64,000 bases of DNA. Source: Lachnospiraceae bacterium. GTDB taxonomy: Bacteria > Bacillota > Clostridia > Lachnospirales > Lachnospiraceae. Shown here one piece after another: positions 16,198 to 25,199 of this stretch. The translations under genes were made by a program, and so were the position numbers. The number at the start of each line of letters is the position of its first letter. Position 1 is the stretch's first letter. The notes beneath the pieces were generated by a model. It made no database searches and was not told where the DNA came from. It saw only the letters and a list, made by a program, of their open reading frames with translations. The DNA lies in the NCBI GenBank assembly GCA_910576125.1, contig CAJTHM010000025.1:17090-81089 (forward strand). Direction: 5' to 3'.

Positions 16198-17574
16198 TCA
16201 GTAGACACGATACGAACCATCCACATCTACTGCCGTTCCAGTTCCGTTTTCTACGAACACTTTGTAGCTCCCTGACACTGAAACTGAAAAATCATGTGCC
16301 ACTTTATCTCCCTTTCCCCAAATATACGTCTTCGTTCCATCCGGTTTGATGATTCCCACCTTTACGCTTATATTATCCGGCGAAATCCCCATGCTCACAG
16401 ATATGGTATCCCCTTTCTTGCAGGAGAACGCTTCCGTCTCTGCCGCTTCCCCACCGTTTATCGTCCATTCCATTCCGACATAAGACCGTGTAATCCTGTA
16501 TACCTCCCCAGTCCTGACCACAATCCCCTCTGCATACCCCTCCTCCGTATACTCCACATAGTCGTCCACCCAGGGCACATACTCTTCTTCCTCCTCCACA
16601 GTCGTCAAATGATGCAGATACACATACAGATCCGCGCTCTTCACCGTGGCCGCATAGGCGGACACGGAGCCTGCCGCATAGACTGCTCCCGCCAGCCCCA
16701 CTGCTGCCAGCTTCGTCATAAACCCTTTCTTTCTGTTCCTGTTCATTTCCTTCACCTTCTCAATCCTTTCTACCAATTCATTTTTGCTTTCCGTCAGCTG
16801 TGCCGCCAATGTTCCCTCCGCGGAGAACAGCGCCATGTCCGCTATGACCCGGAAGTACTGTTTTGCCCCTCCGATGGCACTGCACGCTCTGATGTCACAG
16901 GCATATTCGCTCCATTTCTGCACCTCCCGGCACAAAAGCCAGGCCAGCGGATTGAAAAAGTGCACGGCCCGCAGCAGCAGGATTCCCCATTTCAGAAGCA
17001 TGGCTCCTTGCAGATAATGTGTGATTTCATGGGTGAAAATCACCTGTAATTCGTCCTTTTCATAACGCTGTGCCGGTAAGATGACCATTGGGCGCAGCAC
17101 GCCGCACATACAGGGAGCCGCAAAACAGTAAGAATAGCACACCCGCAGTCTCCGTCCCTTTCCCCCAAGGCTCCGGTACGCCTCCTGAAACTGTGTGCGG
17201 ACTTCCGTCTCACAGGGCATGCAGCTTGAGAGCCTCCGGTGCTGCTGCCAGGCATCCCGGACCAGGCTCAGCGCAAGCGTCCCTGCCCCCAGAAGCCAGA
17301 CCGCCAGGAATATCTTGCCAGCCAGGAACAGCCCGTATGACTTGCTGAACAGATAGCCATGCCCCAGCTCCCGGTTCACCGCTTTCTGCTTTAAAAACGC
17401 ATAGGCCGCTGGCAGGAAAAAGCTGATCGCCGTCATCTTCAGCAGCCCGAATCCCGCTCTGGCCAGGCCGGCCCTCTCCAGCCCTTGCCAGGCCAGGCGC
17501 CAGACCAGGAAGAACAGGCTCCCCGTAAAAGAGGTCAGCAGAATCCCCCAGCCGAATTCAATCATCCAGTCCAT
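16198..17574 (-). CDS. BlaR1/MecR1-type M56 membrane metallopeptidase
   Basis: 458 residues. Four N-terminal membrane helices surround an M56 zinc protease with HEITH at 182-186 and a downstream WSEYACD (Glu ~223) as the likely third zinc ligand. A further membrane segment lies at ~285-308, followed by a ~150-residue extracytoplasmic beta-rich C-terminus. That C-terminus has no penicillin-binding motifs, so this is not a classical beta-lactam sensor. In BlaR1 systems ligand binding outside triggers cytoplasmic cleavage of the BlaI repressor. Its start overlaps the BlaI-like gene by 17 bases. The signal sensed is unknown; a cell-envelope cue is the natural inference. Confidence 0.85.
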   Translation of the reverse strand: MDWMIEFGWGILLTSFTGSLFFLVWRLAWQGLERAGLARAGFGLLKMTAISFFLPAAYAFLKQKAVNRELGHGYLFSKSYGLFLAGKIFLAVWLLGAGTLALSLVRDAWQQHRRLSSCMPCETEVRTQFQEAYRSLGGKGRRLRVCYSYCFAAPCMCGVLRPMVILPAQRYEKDELQVIFTHEITHYLQGAMLLKWGILLLRAVHFFNPLAWLLCREVQKWSEYACDIRACSAIGGAKQYFRVIADMALFSAEGTLAAQLTESKNELVERIEKVKEMNRNRKKGFMTKLAAVGLAGAVYAAGSVSAYAATVKSADLYVYLHHLTTVEEEEEYVPWVDDYVEYTEEGYAEGIVVRTGEVYRITRSYVGMEWTINGGEAAETEAFSCKKGDTISVSMGISPDNISVKVGIIKPDGTKTYIWGKGDKVAHDFSVSVSGSYKVFVENGTGTAVDVDGSYRVY

Positions 17575-17983
17575 CCAGAGCCCTCCTGATCTGTTCCTTG
17601 TCCTCCTCCGTCATCTCCCCGGCATGGAACAGACCGGCGACCAGCTCCGCCGGATTCCCCCGGTACCAGAAGTCCATCTCCTCCCGCAGAAGCTTCGCCT
17701 TGTAATCCGCCTCGTCTTTGAGCGCATGGACATAGGACAGCTTTCCCTTTCGGTAGACCCGGACGAAGCCTTTCCCGGCCAGCTTCAGCAAAAAGGTCTG
17801 CACCGTAGTCCTGGCGTAGTCTTTGGCATATTTCACCTTCAGGGCTGTCATCAGATCCGGTACCGAGATATCCTCCCCCGCGTCCCAGATGGTCTTCATC
17901 ACTATGGATTCTGAGCCGCTGAGGTTCCTCTCTTCATACGAAAGGGGGTCTTCCGTTTTTGCTGTTTTTTCCATATTTTCCAT
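17558..17983 (-). CDS. BlaI/MecI/CopY-family repressor
   Basis: 141 residues with the BlaI winged helix: SGSESIVMKTIWDAGEDISV, then YARTTVQTFLLKLAGKGFV (recognition helix and wing), and a C-terminal dimerisation tail. ATG 17983 is chosen over upstream in-frame ATGs because GGAGGAGAAG directly precedes it. It is the first gene of the repressor/protease operon. Its promoter (TTGACA-17-TAAAAT, 18027-18055) contains an operator-like 20-mer repeated upstream of the 3D gene, so it probably represses itself and that gene. Confidence 0.9.
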   Translation of the reverse strand: MENMEKTAKTEDPLSYEERNLSGSESIVMKTIWDAGEDISVPDLMTALKVKYAKDYARTTVQTFLLKLAGKGFVRVYRKGKLSYVHALKDEADYKAKLLREEMDFWYRGNPAELVAGLFHAGEMTEEDKEQIRRALDGLDD

Positions 17984-18026
17984 CTTCTCCTCCGTTTTCC
18001 GAATGCCTAACTGTCTGTCTTTTTCC

Positions 18027-18055
18027 ATTTTACGATATTTATAGTATTTTGTCAA
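18027..18055 (-). promoter_or_regulatory. Promoter and operator of the blaI/blaR1-like operon
   Basis: Minus strand TTGACA (18050-18055), 17-base spacer, TAAAAT (18027-18032). The spacer and -10 box contain the plus-strand 20-mer TACGATATTTATAG.. (18031-18050), also found 18/20 at 16079-16098. A repressor bound there would block RNA polymerase. Confidence 0.7.
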
Positions 18056-18301
18056 TAAAAAGGCATCATTTGTATCCGCTCCACCTTTTTCGCCGGCTGC
18101 AATTATTATTATCTTTATGAATCATCAGACAGGCCGGCTGCAATTGTGGCTTGTGCAATTGCAGAGGACATCCTCATCAATGAAGACGCTGACGACATTA
18201 CCAGCGAAAGTGATTGCTATGCTGAGACTATAACAAAAAATCCAGCCCGGCAGCCGCGTTCTTCTTTCCTGTTATAGTTTTTCTGCTTTTCTTTTTAAAG
18301 G

Positions 18302-18886
18302 CTACATCATCCCGCCGATGAAGATTTCCAGGCCGATAGCAATCAGGATGATGCCGCCGAAGATTTGGGCCTTATTGGAAAGCCGCGTCCCGAACCTCTC
18401 CCCTATGGCCAGCCCGGCCATACATATCCCAAAGGTGACCGCCGAGATAATCAGCGCGGCCGCCAGCGCCATCAGCCAGCCGTATTCCGCAATGGTAAAG
18501 CCCACGGACAGGGCGTCGATAGAAGTGGCGACACCCTGCACCAGCAGCGCCCCGATGCCCAGGCCTGGCTTCCCCTGACCGGACTCTCCGTTCCTGATGC
18601 CCTCCACCAGCATCTTCCCGCCGATGAATCCCAGGAGCAGCAGCGCAATCCACGGAATGCATCTTTCAAACATTTTGAAATACTGCACCACTGTCCGGAC
18701 GCAAATCCACCCGATCATGGGCATCAGCGCCTGGAATCCGGCGAACACACCGGCTATGCCGCACATTTTGCCTCTCTTCATGTCCGGCTCGTTCAGGCCG
18801 TTGGCCATGGACACCGAAAAAGCATCCATGGCAAGCCCCACCCCAAGCAGCACGCTGTTGAAAAAGAAAACAAACCCCCACTCCAT
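18302..18886 (-). CDS. mntP: Manganese efflux pump MntP
   Basis: 194 residues with six predicted helices in two repeats, each carrying the conserved Asp: MDAFSVSMANG in helix 1 and IDALSVGFT in the second repeat. This is the standard size and motif set for MntP (DUF204), which exports Mn2+ across the cytoplasmic membrane. A hairpin (CGGCTG/CAGCCG) lies just before the Shine-Dalgarno region GGAGCAGGGAGGG. The region upstream shows no clear yybP-ykoY manganese riboswitch. Single-gene unit. Confidence 0.9.
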   Translation of the reverse strand: MEWGFVFFFNSVLLGVGLAMDAFSVSMANGLNEPDMKRGKMCGIAGVFAGFQALMPMIGWICVRTVVQYFKMFERCIPWIALLLLGFIGGKMLVEGIRNGESGQGKPGLGIGALLVQGVATSIDALSVGFTIAEYGWLMALAAALIISAVTFGICMAGLAIGERFGTRLSNKAQIFGGIILIAIGLEIFIGGMM

Positions 18887-19257
18887 TTTTTATCCCTCCC
18901 TGCTCCTTTCGGCGGCTGTCGGCGCAGCCGAAAAGCTCTGCCCCGACCCCGGCTCTCTTCAAAGCAAAATTTCTCCTCACTGTATCACTTTTCGACAGGA
19001 AAGTCAACTGTTTGCCGTCATTTTGGAAAAAACCGGCCCCGACAAGCAGACTGTGGTCTCCTCTCTGCATTTTCGGATGGTATTCCAGGTTCAGACAAAG
19101 CCTCGCATGGAAGTCAGCTTTTCCATCTGATAGGCCAGGACAGACACTGCTTTCTTTCCCTGAAAAGGAATACTGCGTGGTCGCCGGAGGAAGTTATGGT
19201 TTTACATAAGGTAAGCTTTTTTAGTATTGGATACTTCAGAATTGATGCGCAGACATT

Positions 19258-20616
19258 TCACTGTGGATTGGCCGGACGCGCTGCATCGATTTTCCTGACG
19301 ACAGAGCGATACAGGGCTGCCGCAGCCGCAGCCGTAAGGGCTTCCGCAATCCAAAAGGCATGCCAGACTCCCGCCACGCCGAAAATACGGCTCAGAATCC
19401 ATGCCGCCGGCAATATGACCGCCACATATCTAAGCAGCGAAATGACAAAGGACATCCCGCCGAATCCAAGTCCCTCCAGCGTCCCGCACACCACCACGGA
19501 TACGGCGGACACCATGAATCCGGCGCAGATGATGCGCAATGCAGACGCTCCCGCGCTGATTGTATCCCCATTGGACGAAAACATGCTGATCAGGTTCTGC
19601 GGAATCAGCAGGCAGAGGGCCGTCCCCAGGACCATCACCAGAAACGCCGAACCAAGCGCCGTCCTGAAAATCCCCCGGACACGCCCCATGAGACCGGCGC
19701 CATAATTGTACGCCACCAGAGGGCGGATTCCCTGGACAATTCCATTGGCCGTGAGATAGATAAAGGTCTGAAGCTTATAATAGACCCCCAGAATCAGGAT
19801 ATCCGTCTGGGAAAAAGCCGCCAGAATGGAGTTCAGTACCGTAATCAAAAGCGAAGGGAGCGCCTGGTTCAGAACCGCCGGTATGCCGATGCCATAAAGC
19901 CTCCCCGCAAGCCTGCGGCAGCGCCATCCCTCCGCCAGGGAGAGGTGCAGGCACAGCAGGCCTTTCGCCTGGGCAATGAGATAACAGGCGAGTGACACCG
20001 CCTGCCCGATGACCGTGGCTGTGGCGGCACCATGAATGCCCATGGCCGGGCAGGGCCCCAGCCCGAAAATCATGATTGGATCCAGAATGATATTTGTGAC
20101 GCAGCCTGCAATCATGCTGAACATGGTGATGCGGACACGTCCGATGGCCTGAAAAAGTTTTTCATAAATCAGGCCGATCTGGCCCACGAACAGGAAGCCG
20201 AAGACAATGCGGGCATATTGGATTCCATAGGTGAGAATTTCCCTGTTTTCGGTAAAGCTCCTGAGAAAAGGCACCGCCGCAGCAAACAGGAGCGCTGTCA
20301 GGACAACGGAATGCGCAATGGACAAAAGCAGGCTCAGAGATGCCGCTCCATCCGCTTTTTTCTGGTTTTCCTCCCCCAGAAAGAAAGCCGTCACCGCATT
20401 GGCCCCCACGCCAAACCCGATGCTGACCGCGGCGGCTATATTCTGCAGCGGAAAGACCAGTGAAATCGCGGTCATGGCGTCCTCGCTGATTTTCGCTATG
20501 AAGAAACTGTCCACTATATTGTACAGCGCATTGATGAGCATCGACAATACCATCGGCACTGCCATGGACATCACCAAGGGCAGGATTTTTTTCGTTTTCA
20601 TGTAAGTCTGATCCAT
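19258..20616 (-). CDS. MATE family efflux transporter
   Basis: 452 residues, twelve hydrophobic helices, with MATE hallmarks: PLVMSMAVPMVLSMLINALY at the start, VDSFFIAKIS, and GIRPLVAYNYGA at the beginning of the second half. It should exchange Na+ or H+ for cationic drugs or dyes. GGAGG lies 8 bases before ATG 20616, which decides the start against the GTG 9 bases upstream. A strong terminator hairpin (20648-20693) ends ~30 bases before the start; it may insulate the gene from the relic upstream or serve as an attenuator. Confidence 0.85.
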   Translation of the reverse strand: MDQTYMKTKKILPLVMSMAVPMVLSMLINALYNIVDSFFIAKISEDAMTAISLVFPLQNIAAAVSIGFGVGANAVTAFFLGEENQKKADGAASLSLLLSIAHSVVLTALLFAAAVPFLRSFTENREILTYGIQYARIVFGFLFVGQIGLIYEKLFQAIGRVRITMFSMIAGCVTNIILDPIMIFGLGPCPAMGIHGAATATVIGQAVSLACYLIAQAKGLLCLHLSLAEGWRCRRLAGRLYGIGIPAVLNQALPSLLITVLNSILAAFSQTDILILGVYYKLQTFIYLTANGIVQGIRPLVAYNYGAGLMGRVRGIFRTALGSAFLVMVLGTALCLLIPQNLISMFSSNGDTISAGASALRIICAGFMVSAVSVVVCGTLEGLGFGGMSFVISLLRYVAVILPAAWILSRIFGVAGVWHAFWIAEALTAAAAAALYRSVVRKIDAARPANPQ

Positions 20617-20647
20617 ACGTCGCACCTCCGCAGTAACTCATAAAAAA

Positions 20648-20693
20648 CGCCACAGAGCCCGCAGGATTGTCATCCCTGCAGGACTCTGTGGCG
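20648..20693 (-). terminator. Strong hairpin directly upstream of the MATE gene
   Basis: CGCCACAGAG pairs with CTCTGTGGCG-type sequence, and CCGCAGG pairs with CCTGCAGG further in, followed on the minus strand by TTTTTTAT. The T tract runs almost into the MATE Shine-Dalgarno sequence. A-rich sequence on the other side allows function in both directions. Confidence 0.6.
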
Positions 20694-20760
20694 AAAAAAG
20701 ATTGCTCTGAAAAATCCACTTCCCGGCATTAGCCAGGTTTTAGTTATTTAACAGTATTTC

Positions 20761-22252
20761 TCACATCCATATCCTATTATATTTGCCCTTAAGCGAAATG
20801 TCAAATATTATTCCATTATTTTTTTCCCCCTGCACAGTTACTAATATCCTGGTTATAGGTGTCTGACCTGAAAGTTTCTCTGCATAATTTTCCGCCTGCT
20901 CATATGGAAGATATATCCCATCGGCCGGCGACGATAAAATTCCGGCTATCAGACAGGATTCCCAATCTTCTAATTCATCATTGCTTTCTATTTTATCAAT
21001 ATCAACCAGGCAATATTGCCAGTCTATTTCCTGATAGCGATCCAAAAGCCCTTTTTGCTTTTTTCTGAAATCTTATGTCCATTCACATCTTCCATCATCG
21101 CTATGCTGTTTTCTCCCAAAATCAATACAGGCGTATTTCCTACCTGCACTTCATTTGATTCTTTTACTGTCATAATCAATTCTGTCAAATCCACCCCCTG
21201 CAAAGAGATTTCCATTGTATAACCTTCCGCACGGATCTTTGCCGGAATTTCTATGACAGGCGTAACAGAACGGATACCGGGAATCCGTCCTGCTTCTTCT
21301 AAAAATTCTTCATGACCAACTATAATAATGACGAAAACCGATATCTGCCAGGAATTTGTTTCCGCTTCCTCATTCACGGTGAGCGACAAAATCTGTGCCT
21401 TTTTAATCTCTGTCCGGAAATCCCGCTCTATCTCATAAGTCTTTCCCTTTGCATCCTCATATTTTAGGGTGATTGTTCCCTTCACCTCTCCATACTTTTC
21501 TTCATCACTTTTCCCCACGTCTGTACCAATCTCCGTCATTGTCCGTGTTCCTACATAAATGCGCATGGTTCCGGGCCTTTCCGTACCTGCCTCCATATTT
21601 CCAATAAATATGTCTTCCATTGGAAATAATCCGGTTCCCGATAAGCTGATCCGCACATTATATACACCGGTACGGCTAAGATTCAGCGCCTTAACGCAAA
21701 GTTCCTGCGTTTCAGAAGCATATACAAACGGCGGTATCTCTGCCGCATCCAGTTCCATTTTTATCGGGTAAGCCACAGACAGATTGGCTGTCTCCTGTCC
21801 GCTGATTCCCATTCCCTCTTTATCCTCATAATTAAAATCAAAAGTCAATGGAATCACGCCGCTTTCCGCATCCGCTGCCACCGCTGCCTCAGTTTGCAGT
21901 TCTATTTTTTTTCCGGCCCCGATTTCACATTATACATAGCCTGTGATTTGCTGCAGTTTTTAAAAACAGCCGCCATCTGCTCCTGACTGCCCGCTTCTAA
22001 TTCTTTACCTGATAAATTATAGCTTTCTAATAATATTTGAGGCAATCGGGTAATCGGTTGTTCCGCAATAGATAAAACTACCCCTTCTTTCCCGACTATG
22101 ACTGTTCCTTTTTCATCCTCGTATTCCAATTCAAACCCTAACGGAATCATACCGCTTTCTGCTTTTGACGCTACTTTAAGATTACCTTCTATATGAATCA
22201 CTTCTCCAGGGCCAATTTGAGCAAAGTGAAACGACCCTGGTATCAGCTGCAA
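20761..22252 (-). pseudogene. Frameshifted relic: secreted COG1361-like repeats joined to an FtsX-type permease fragment
   Basis: Three minus-strand frames read as one decayed gene. The first (21902-22252) and second (21024-21881) share a repeated motif, roughly AESGxIPLxFxxxYEDKxG, as in secreted COG1361-type repeat proteins. They are separated by a one-base slip in an A8 run near 21905; adding one A restores PEKKIELQTEA. The second then turns into FLEEAGRIPGIRSVTPVIEIP and LQGVDLTEL, typical of the extracellular domain of MacB/FtsX permeases. A second slip near 21040 leads to the third frame (20761-21045). No ATPase or membrane helices remain, so this is a fusion of two partner genes after deletion. 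Confidence 0.55.
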
Positions 22253-22283
22253 AACAGAGCCTGTAGAAACAGCTAGCGAGCAT

Positions 22284-22670
22284 ATGGGAGAAGAATTTAC
22301 CCTCTTTCTGCCAATGTCAAAACAGAGTAGACTTTGTGACTATTTGGACGAGGCCGGGGAACCCATATATGAATTTAGCTGTTTTGTTGAGTCTAATGTT
22401 GCTTACTCTATCGACAATCCGAAACTGGTATCGGTAACAGAGAGAGATAAGGCGCTGCTGACCTATAAAGAAGAAATGCAGAATTACTTGAATGGACTAA
22501 GCGAAACTGAAATAACAGACGGTGATGTCAAAACAATGCTCATAGATAAGTCTGCTGAACTTGCAAATAGCTTGTCTACCGAAAATATGAAACTATCACC
22601 TTGTGAAATTTATATGCTTGATATCAACGACGCAGGAACAGAAATTCCCGCCTTCCAAGCGATTTTCTGA
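22284..22670 (+). CDS. Hypothetical protein, probable mobile-element gene fragment
   Basis: 128 residues, not recognised. It is acidic and helical in the second half, with DYLDEAGEPIYEFSCFV near the start and a compact end, CEIYMLDINDAG. It has no clear Shine-Dalgarno sequence and starts within a few bases of the neighbouring relic, so it may be 5'-truncated. A GC-rich terminator follows immediately. The same type of hairpin follows another mobile-element remnant at 35.6 kb, which suggests an integrative-element origin. Confidence 0.4.
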   Translation: MGEEFTLFLPMSKQSRLCDYLDEAGEPIYEFSCFVESNVAYSIDNPKLVSVTERDKALLTYKEEMQNYLNGLSETEITDGDVKTMLIDKSAELANSLSTENMKLSPCEIYMLDINDAGTEIPAFQAIF

Positions 22671-22690
22671 AGTCTGCCTGCGGAAACGGC

Positions 22691-22728
22691 AGACCGCCGC
22701 ATATGACACTGCGCCATAGCGGCGGTCT
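22691..22728 (+). terminator. Terminator
   Basis: AGACCGCCGC pairs with GCGGCGGTCT, then TTTACA, 20 bases past the stop at 22670. The arms and part of the loop recur at 35607-35640. Confidence 0.7.
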
Positions 22729-22767
22729 TTACATGATTAGTGGCATTTCATCATAAGAATCGTAATC

Positions 22768-22968
22768 CTATTTGTCAGTCGGCACATTTGCCATTCTCAG
22801 GCATTGAACCATTTTTATCCATTCAATATCCGAATCCGAATACTGCATGTATTTCTGGCTTGTCCGGGCAATCTGCGGCAATAGCTGTTCCTTTTCATAA
22901 TACCTTAATGCTGCTGTCGATAATCCTGTCATTTCTGCTGCTTCTTTTGCTGAGTACATATAATCCAC
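22768..22968 (-). pseudogene. MerR-family regulator, truncated after the DNA-binding domain
   Basis: 66 residues covering only the MerR winged helix: YSAKEAAEMTGLSTAALRYY, QLLPQIAR, and YSDSDIEWIKMVQCLRMANV, then a stop. Complete members continue with a coiled-coil dimerisation helix and usually reach 110-280 residues. Without the dimer helix it is unlikely to function. It sits between mobile-element debris and the ABC-F gene. Confidence 0.7.
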
Positions 22969-23042
22969 CTTTCCCTGTTCTCATAAACTATGAAGTGCGC
23001 TTCAAGTCAACAGCAATATTATGATATGCTTCCTCTTTCTGG

Positions 23043-24578
23043 TTAACTCCGTTTTTCTATATCAATTATCCGTTGCGCCCATTCCCTGTAAAAATTTTCC
23101 TCATGGGAAACAAGGAGAACCGTACCGGCGAATTCCGCCAATGCAGCTTTCAGCATCTCTTTTGCCTGAATATCCAAATGGTTCGTCGGCTCGTCCAGTA
23201 TCAAAAAATTACACGGCTTTAGCGTCAGCATACACATCTTTACTTTAGCCTGCTCACCGCCGCTTAGCGTTCCAACAGGCTGCATGGCATGTTTACTTGA
23301 AATGCCGCACAGGGCAAGGGCTTTGCGGACTTCCTTCATTACCATATCAGGATAGCTGTCTGAAACAATCTGTATAGGAGTCCTTGCTGTATCTTCCCAT
23401 ATCAAATCCTGTTCAAAATATCCTATTGTAACCTGATCCGAAAATATGTAATGTCCATGCATGGATGGGATCTGTCCTACCAGTGTTTTCAATAAAGTGG
23501 ATTTCCCAACCCCATTGAAACCCGTTATCACTACTTTCTGTCCGCCCTTTATTGTAAAATCGACCTCAGATAAAACCGGATGATAATAACCTACCGATAA
23601 GTCCTTTACTAAAAGGTGTTCTGTATTTGTGAACGATACTTCCGGGAAACGGAAATAAGGCGTTATCTCTTTTCGATCCAATGCCTCCATCTTCTCCATT
23701 CGCTCAAGTTGTTTTCTGCGTCCTCTGGCCATTTTAGATTTTCTTCCGGCAATATTTTTACGGATGAATTCCTCTGTCTTCTGAATCTCCTTCTGTTGGA
23801 TCGAATACCGATGCACATAATCTTCCCTCAGAAGCGTTTTCTTTCTTAGAAATTCAGAATACGTCCCATAATACTTTGTGATACTGCCATTGTCGATATC
23901 ACATATCCGGTCTGCGATTTTCTCCAGAAATGCGTAGTCATGCGATACTACCATAAATGCATTATCCAAGCCTGACAAGTAATCCGAAAGCCATGTAATA
24001 TGTTCTTTATCTAAAAAATTGGTTGGCTCATCAAGCAAGAGAACATCTGGTTTCTCAAGAAGTAATTTTGCCAGTATCACTTTTGCTCTTTGGCCGCCGC
24101 TCATTTTATCAATCGGTCTGTCCAGCCCTATTGCCAGCAACCCCAAGCCATTAGCCACTTGTTCAATCTGTGTATCAATCGAATAGAAATCATGGATTTC
24201 GAGCTGCTCCTGATGCTTCGCCGCGAGGCTAAGATACTCCATATTTCCCATAGCTGCCCTTTCATAAGCCATTGTCATTTCTCTTTCAAGTTGGTATAGC
24301 CTTGAAAATGCTGATTTCAAAAAAGACTGCATTGTCAAGTTCTTTTCTATCTCTGCATATTGATCGAGGTATCCGACTGATATATTCGGCTGCCAGACAA
24401 CACGGCCGGCATCCGGCATAATCTGTTCTGTACAAATTTTGATCAATGTACTTTTTCCAGTTCCATTTTGTCCCACAACTCCAATATGCTCACCTCTATT
24501 CAATGAAAAACCCGCATTTTTATAAAGCAGATTTTCTCCAAAAGAATGAGTCAAGCCTTCAATATCCAATAAACTCAT
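23043..24578 (-). CDS. ABC-F family ATPase (possible antibiotic ribosome protection)
   Basis: 511 residues with two ATPase domains and no membrane segments. First domain: GQNGTGKS, MSGGQRAK, LLLDEPTNFLD. Second: GFNGVGKS, LSGGEQAK, LILDEPTNHLD. A Lys/Arg-rich inter-domain linker with RKNIAGRKSKMARGRRKQ reaches toward the ribosome in this family. ABC-F proteins either regulate translation or displace macrolides, lincosamides, streptogramins or pleuromutilins from the 50S exit tunnel. The ~370-base leader with a short ORF and a terminator favours drug-inducible protection, but the subgroup is not assigned. ATG 24578 was chosen at MSLLDIEGL, preceded by AAAGGAA; the frame remains open upstream through the leader. 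Confidence 0.85.
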   Translation of the reverse strand: MSLLDIEGLTHSFGENLLYKNAGFSLNRGEHIGVVGQNGTGKSTLIKICTEQIMPDAGRVVWQPNISVGYLDQYAEIEKNLTMQSFLKSAFSRLYQLEREMTMAYERAAMGNMEYLSLAAKHQEQLEIHDFYSIDTQIEQVANGLGLLAIGLDRPIDKMSGGQRAKVILAKLLLEKPDVLLLDEPTNFLDKEHITWLSDYLSGLDNAFMVVSHDYAFLEKIADRICDIDNGSITKYYGTYSEFLRKKTLLREDYVHRYSIQQKEIQKTEEFIRKNIAGRKSKMARGRRKQLERMEKMEALDRKEITPYFRFPEVSFTNTEHLLVKDLSVGYYHPVLSEVDFTIKGGQKVVITGFNGVGKSTLLKTLVGQIPSMHGHYIFSDQVTIGYFEQDLIWEDTARTPIQIVSDSYPDMVMKEVRKALALCGISSKHAMQPVGTLSGGEQAKVKMCMLTLKPCNFLILDEPTNHLDIQAKEMLKAALAEFAGTVLLVSHEENFYREWAQRIIDIEKRS

Positions 24579-24621
24579 GTGAATCACATTCCTTTCATTT
24601 TTCGTAATATACTGCCAAAAA

Positions 24622-24668
24622 TACAAAAAGCAGAAAGCACCTGTACACATCCGTGTACTGCCTTCTGC
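24622..24668 (-). terminator. Leader terminator of the ABC-F gene
   Basis: GCAGAAGGCAGTACAC pairs with GTGTACAGGTGCTTTCTGC (one bulge), followed by TTTTTG and more T on the minus strand, 45-90 bases before the ABC-F start. It lies inside the transcript, so it must be bypassed for expression: an attenuator. Confidence 0.65.
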
Positions 24669-24687
24669 CTCTATGGTTCCATGCCCC

Positions 24688-24747
24688 CTATGGCAAAAGG
24701 CTACAGACAAAACATTGTCCATAGCCTTTCTTACGCTCAATCTGCAT
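24688..24747 (-). CDS. Possible 19-residue leader peptide
   Basis: ATG 24747 to TAG 24688 encodes MQIERKKGYGQCFVCSLLP within the ABC-F leader. Its 3' half overlaps a hairpin (24696-24729: AAAGGCTA..GACAA / TTGTC..TAGCCTTT). Ribosome stalling here could free the downstream leader from terminator formation, as known for inducible ABC-F and Erm genes. No obvious Shine-Dalgarno sequence precedes it, so translation is uncertain. Confidence 0.35.
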   Translation of the reverse strand: MQIERKKGYGQCFVCSLLP

Positions 24748-24954
24748 ACGGAAAATAAACAATAAACATACTGGCATACAGTATCTCTATTGTTTCATTT
24801 CCCGATGAAATCCAAATGCGTTATCTATACGCTATACTCTGCACAATGTTTCATCGGAATGGATTGTACAGAGTCCAGTTTCCTCTTAGGTTGGTTCGTC
24901 AAATAGAAATTCATGCCACTTCCCCTTCCTTTGGTGAATAACTTCACCTCAGTC

Positions 24955-24983
24955 ATAATACTATAATTGTGTTGATATGTCAA
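24955..24983 (-). promoter_or_regulatory. Promoter of the ABC-F gene
   Basis: Minus strand TTGACA (24978-24983), 17-base spacer, TATTAT (24955-24960). It produces a leader of about 370 bases before the ATG at 24578. Confidence 0.7.
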
Positions 24984-25199
24984 TCTTCAATTTTTCAAAT
25001 CCTATTTCCCAATGGCAATTCCAAAACCCTTATCTTTTTCATAAACAGGCTCATCAAAACAAAAAACAGCGTATTCTTAATCCTGTCTTTATGCGTAATG
25101 ATACCTGTCCTTGTTACGATTATAGCAGGAATTTCTATTCTTCTTTTCATCTATCTTGCGGTTTTAGTGATTTTAAAGCCTGAAATGGTTTCTGTACGT
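24984..25199 (+). other. Remnant with a membrane-segment frame
   Basis: On the plus strand a frame reads FINRLIKTKNSVFLILSLC followed by a long hydrophobic stretch ending VLVILKPE, near 25035-25180. It resembles the end of a small membrane protein. No start signal is visible, and the frame runs into the intron remnant. Identity unknown. Confidence 0.25.

Noticed and set aside
18056..18301. Open stretch of about 50 codons on the plus strand
   Set aside because: No start site or family; followed by ACTATAACA/TGTTATAGT hairpin arms that may simply be the mntP terminator.
18887..19020. Possible yybP-ykoY manganese riboswitch before mntP
   Set aside because: There is a GC-rich hairpin but none of the conserved riboswitch loops could be recognised by eye; a covariance-model search would decide.
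24578..24740. Longer ABC-F protein starting in the leader
   Set aside because: The in-frame extension overlaps a terminator hairpin and is absent from the conserved N-terminus (MSLLDIEGL); the short start has its own ribosome-binding site.
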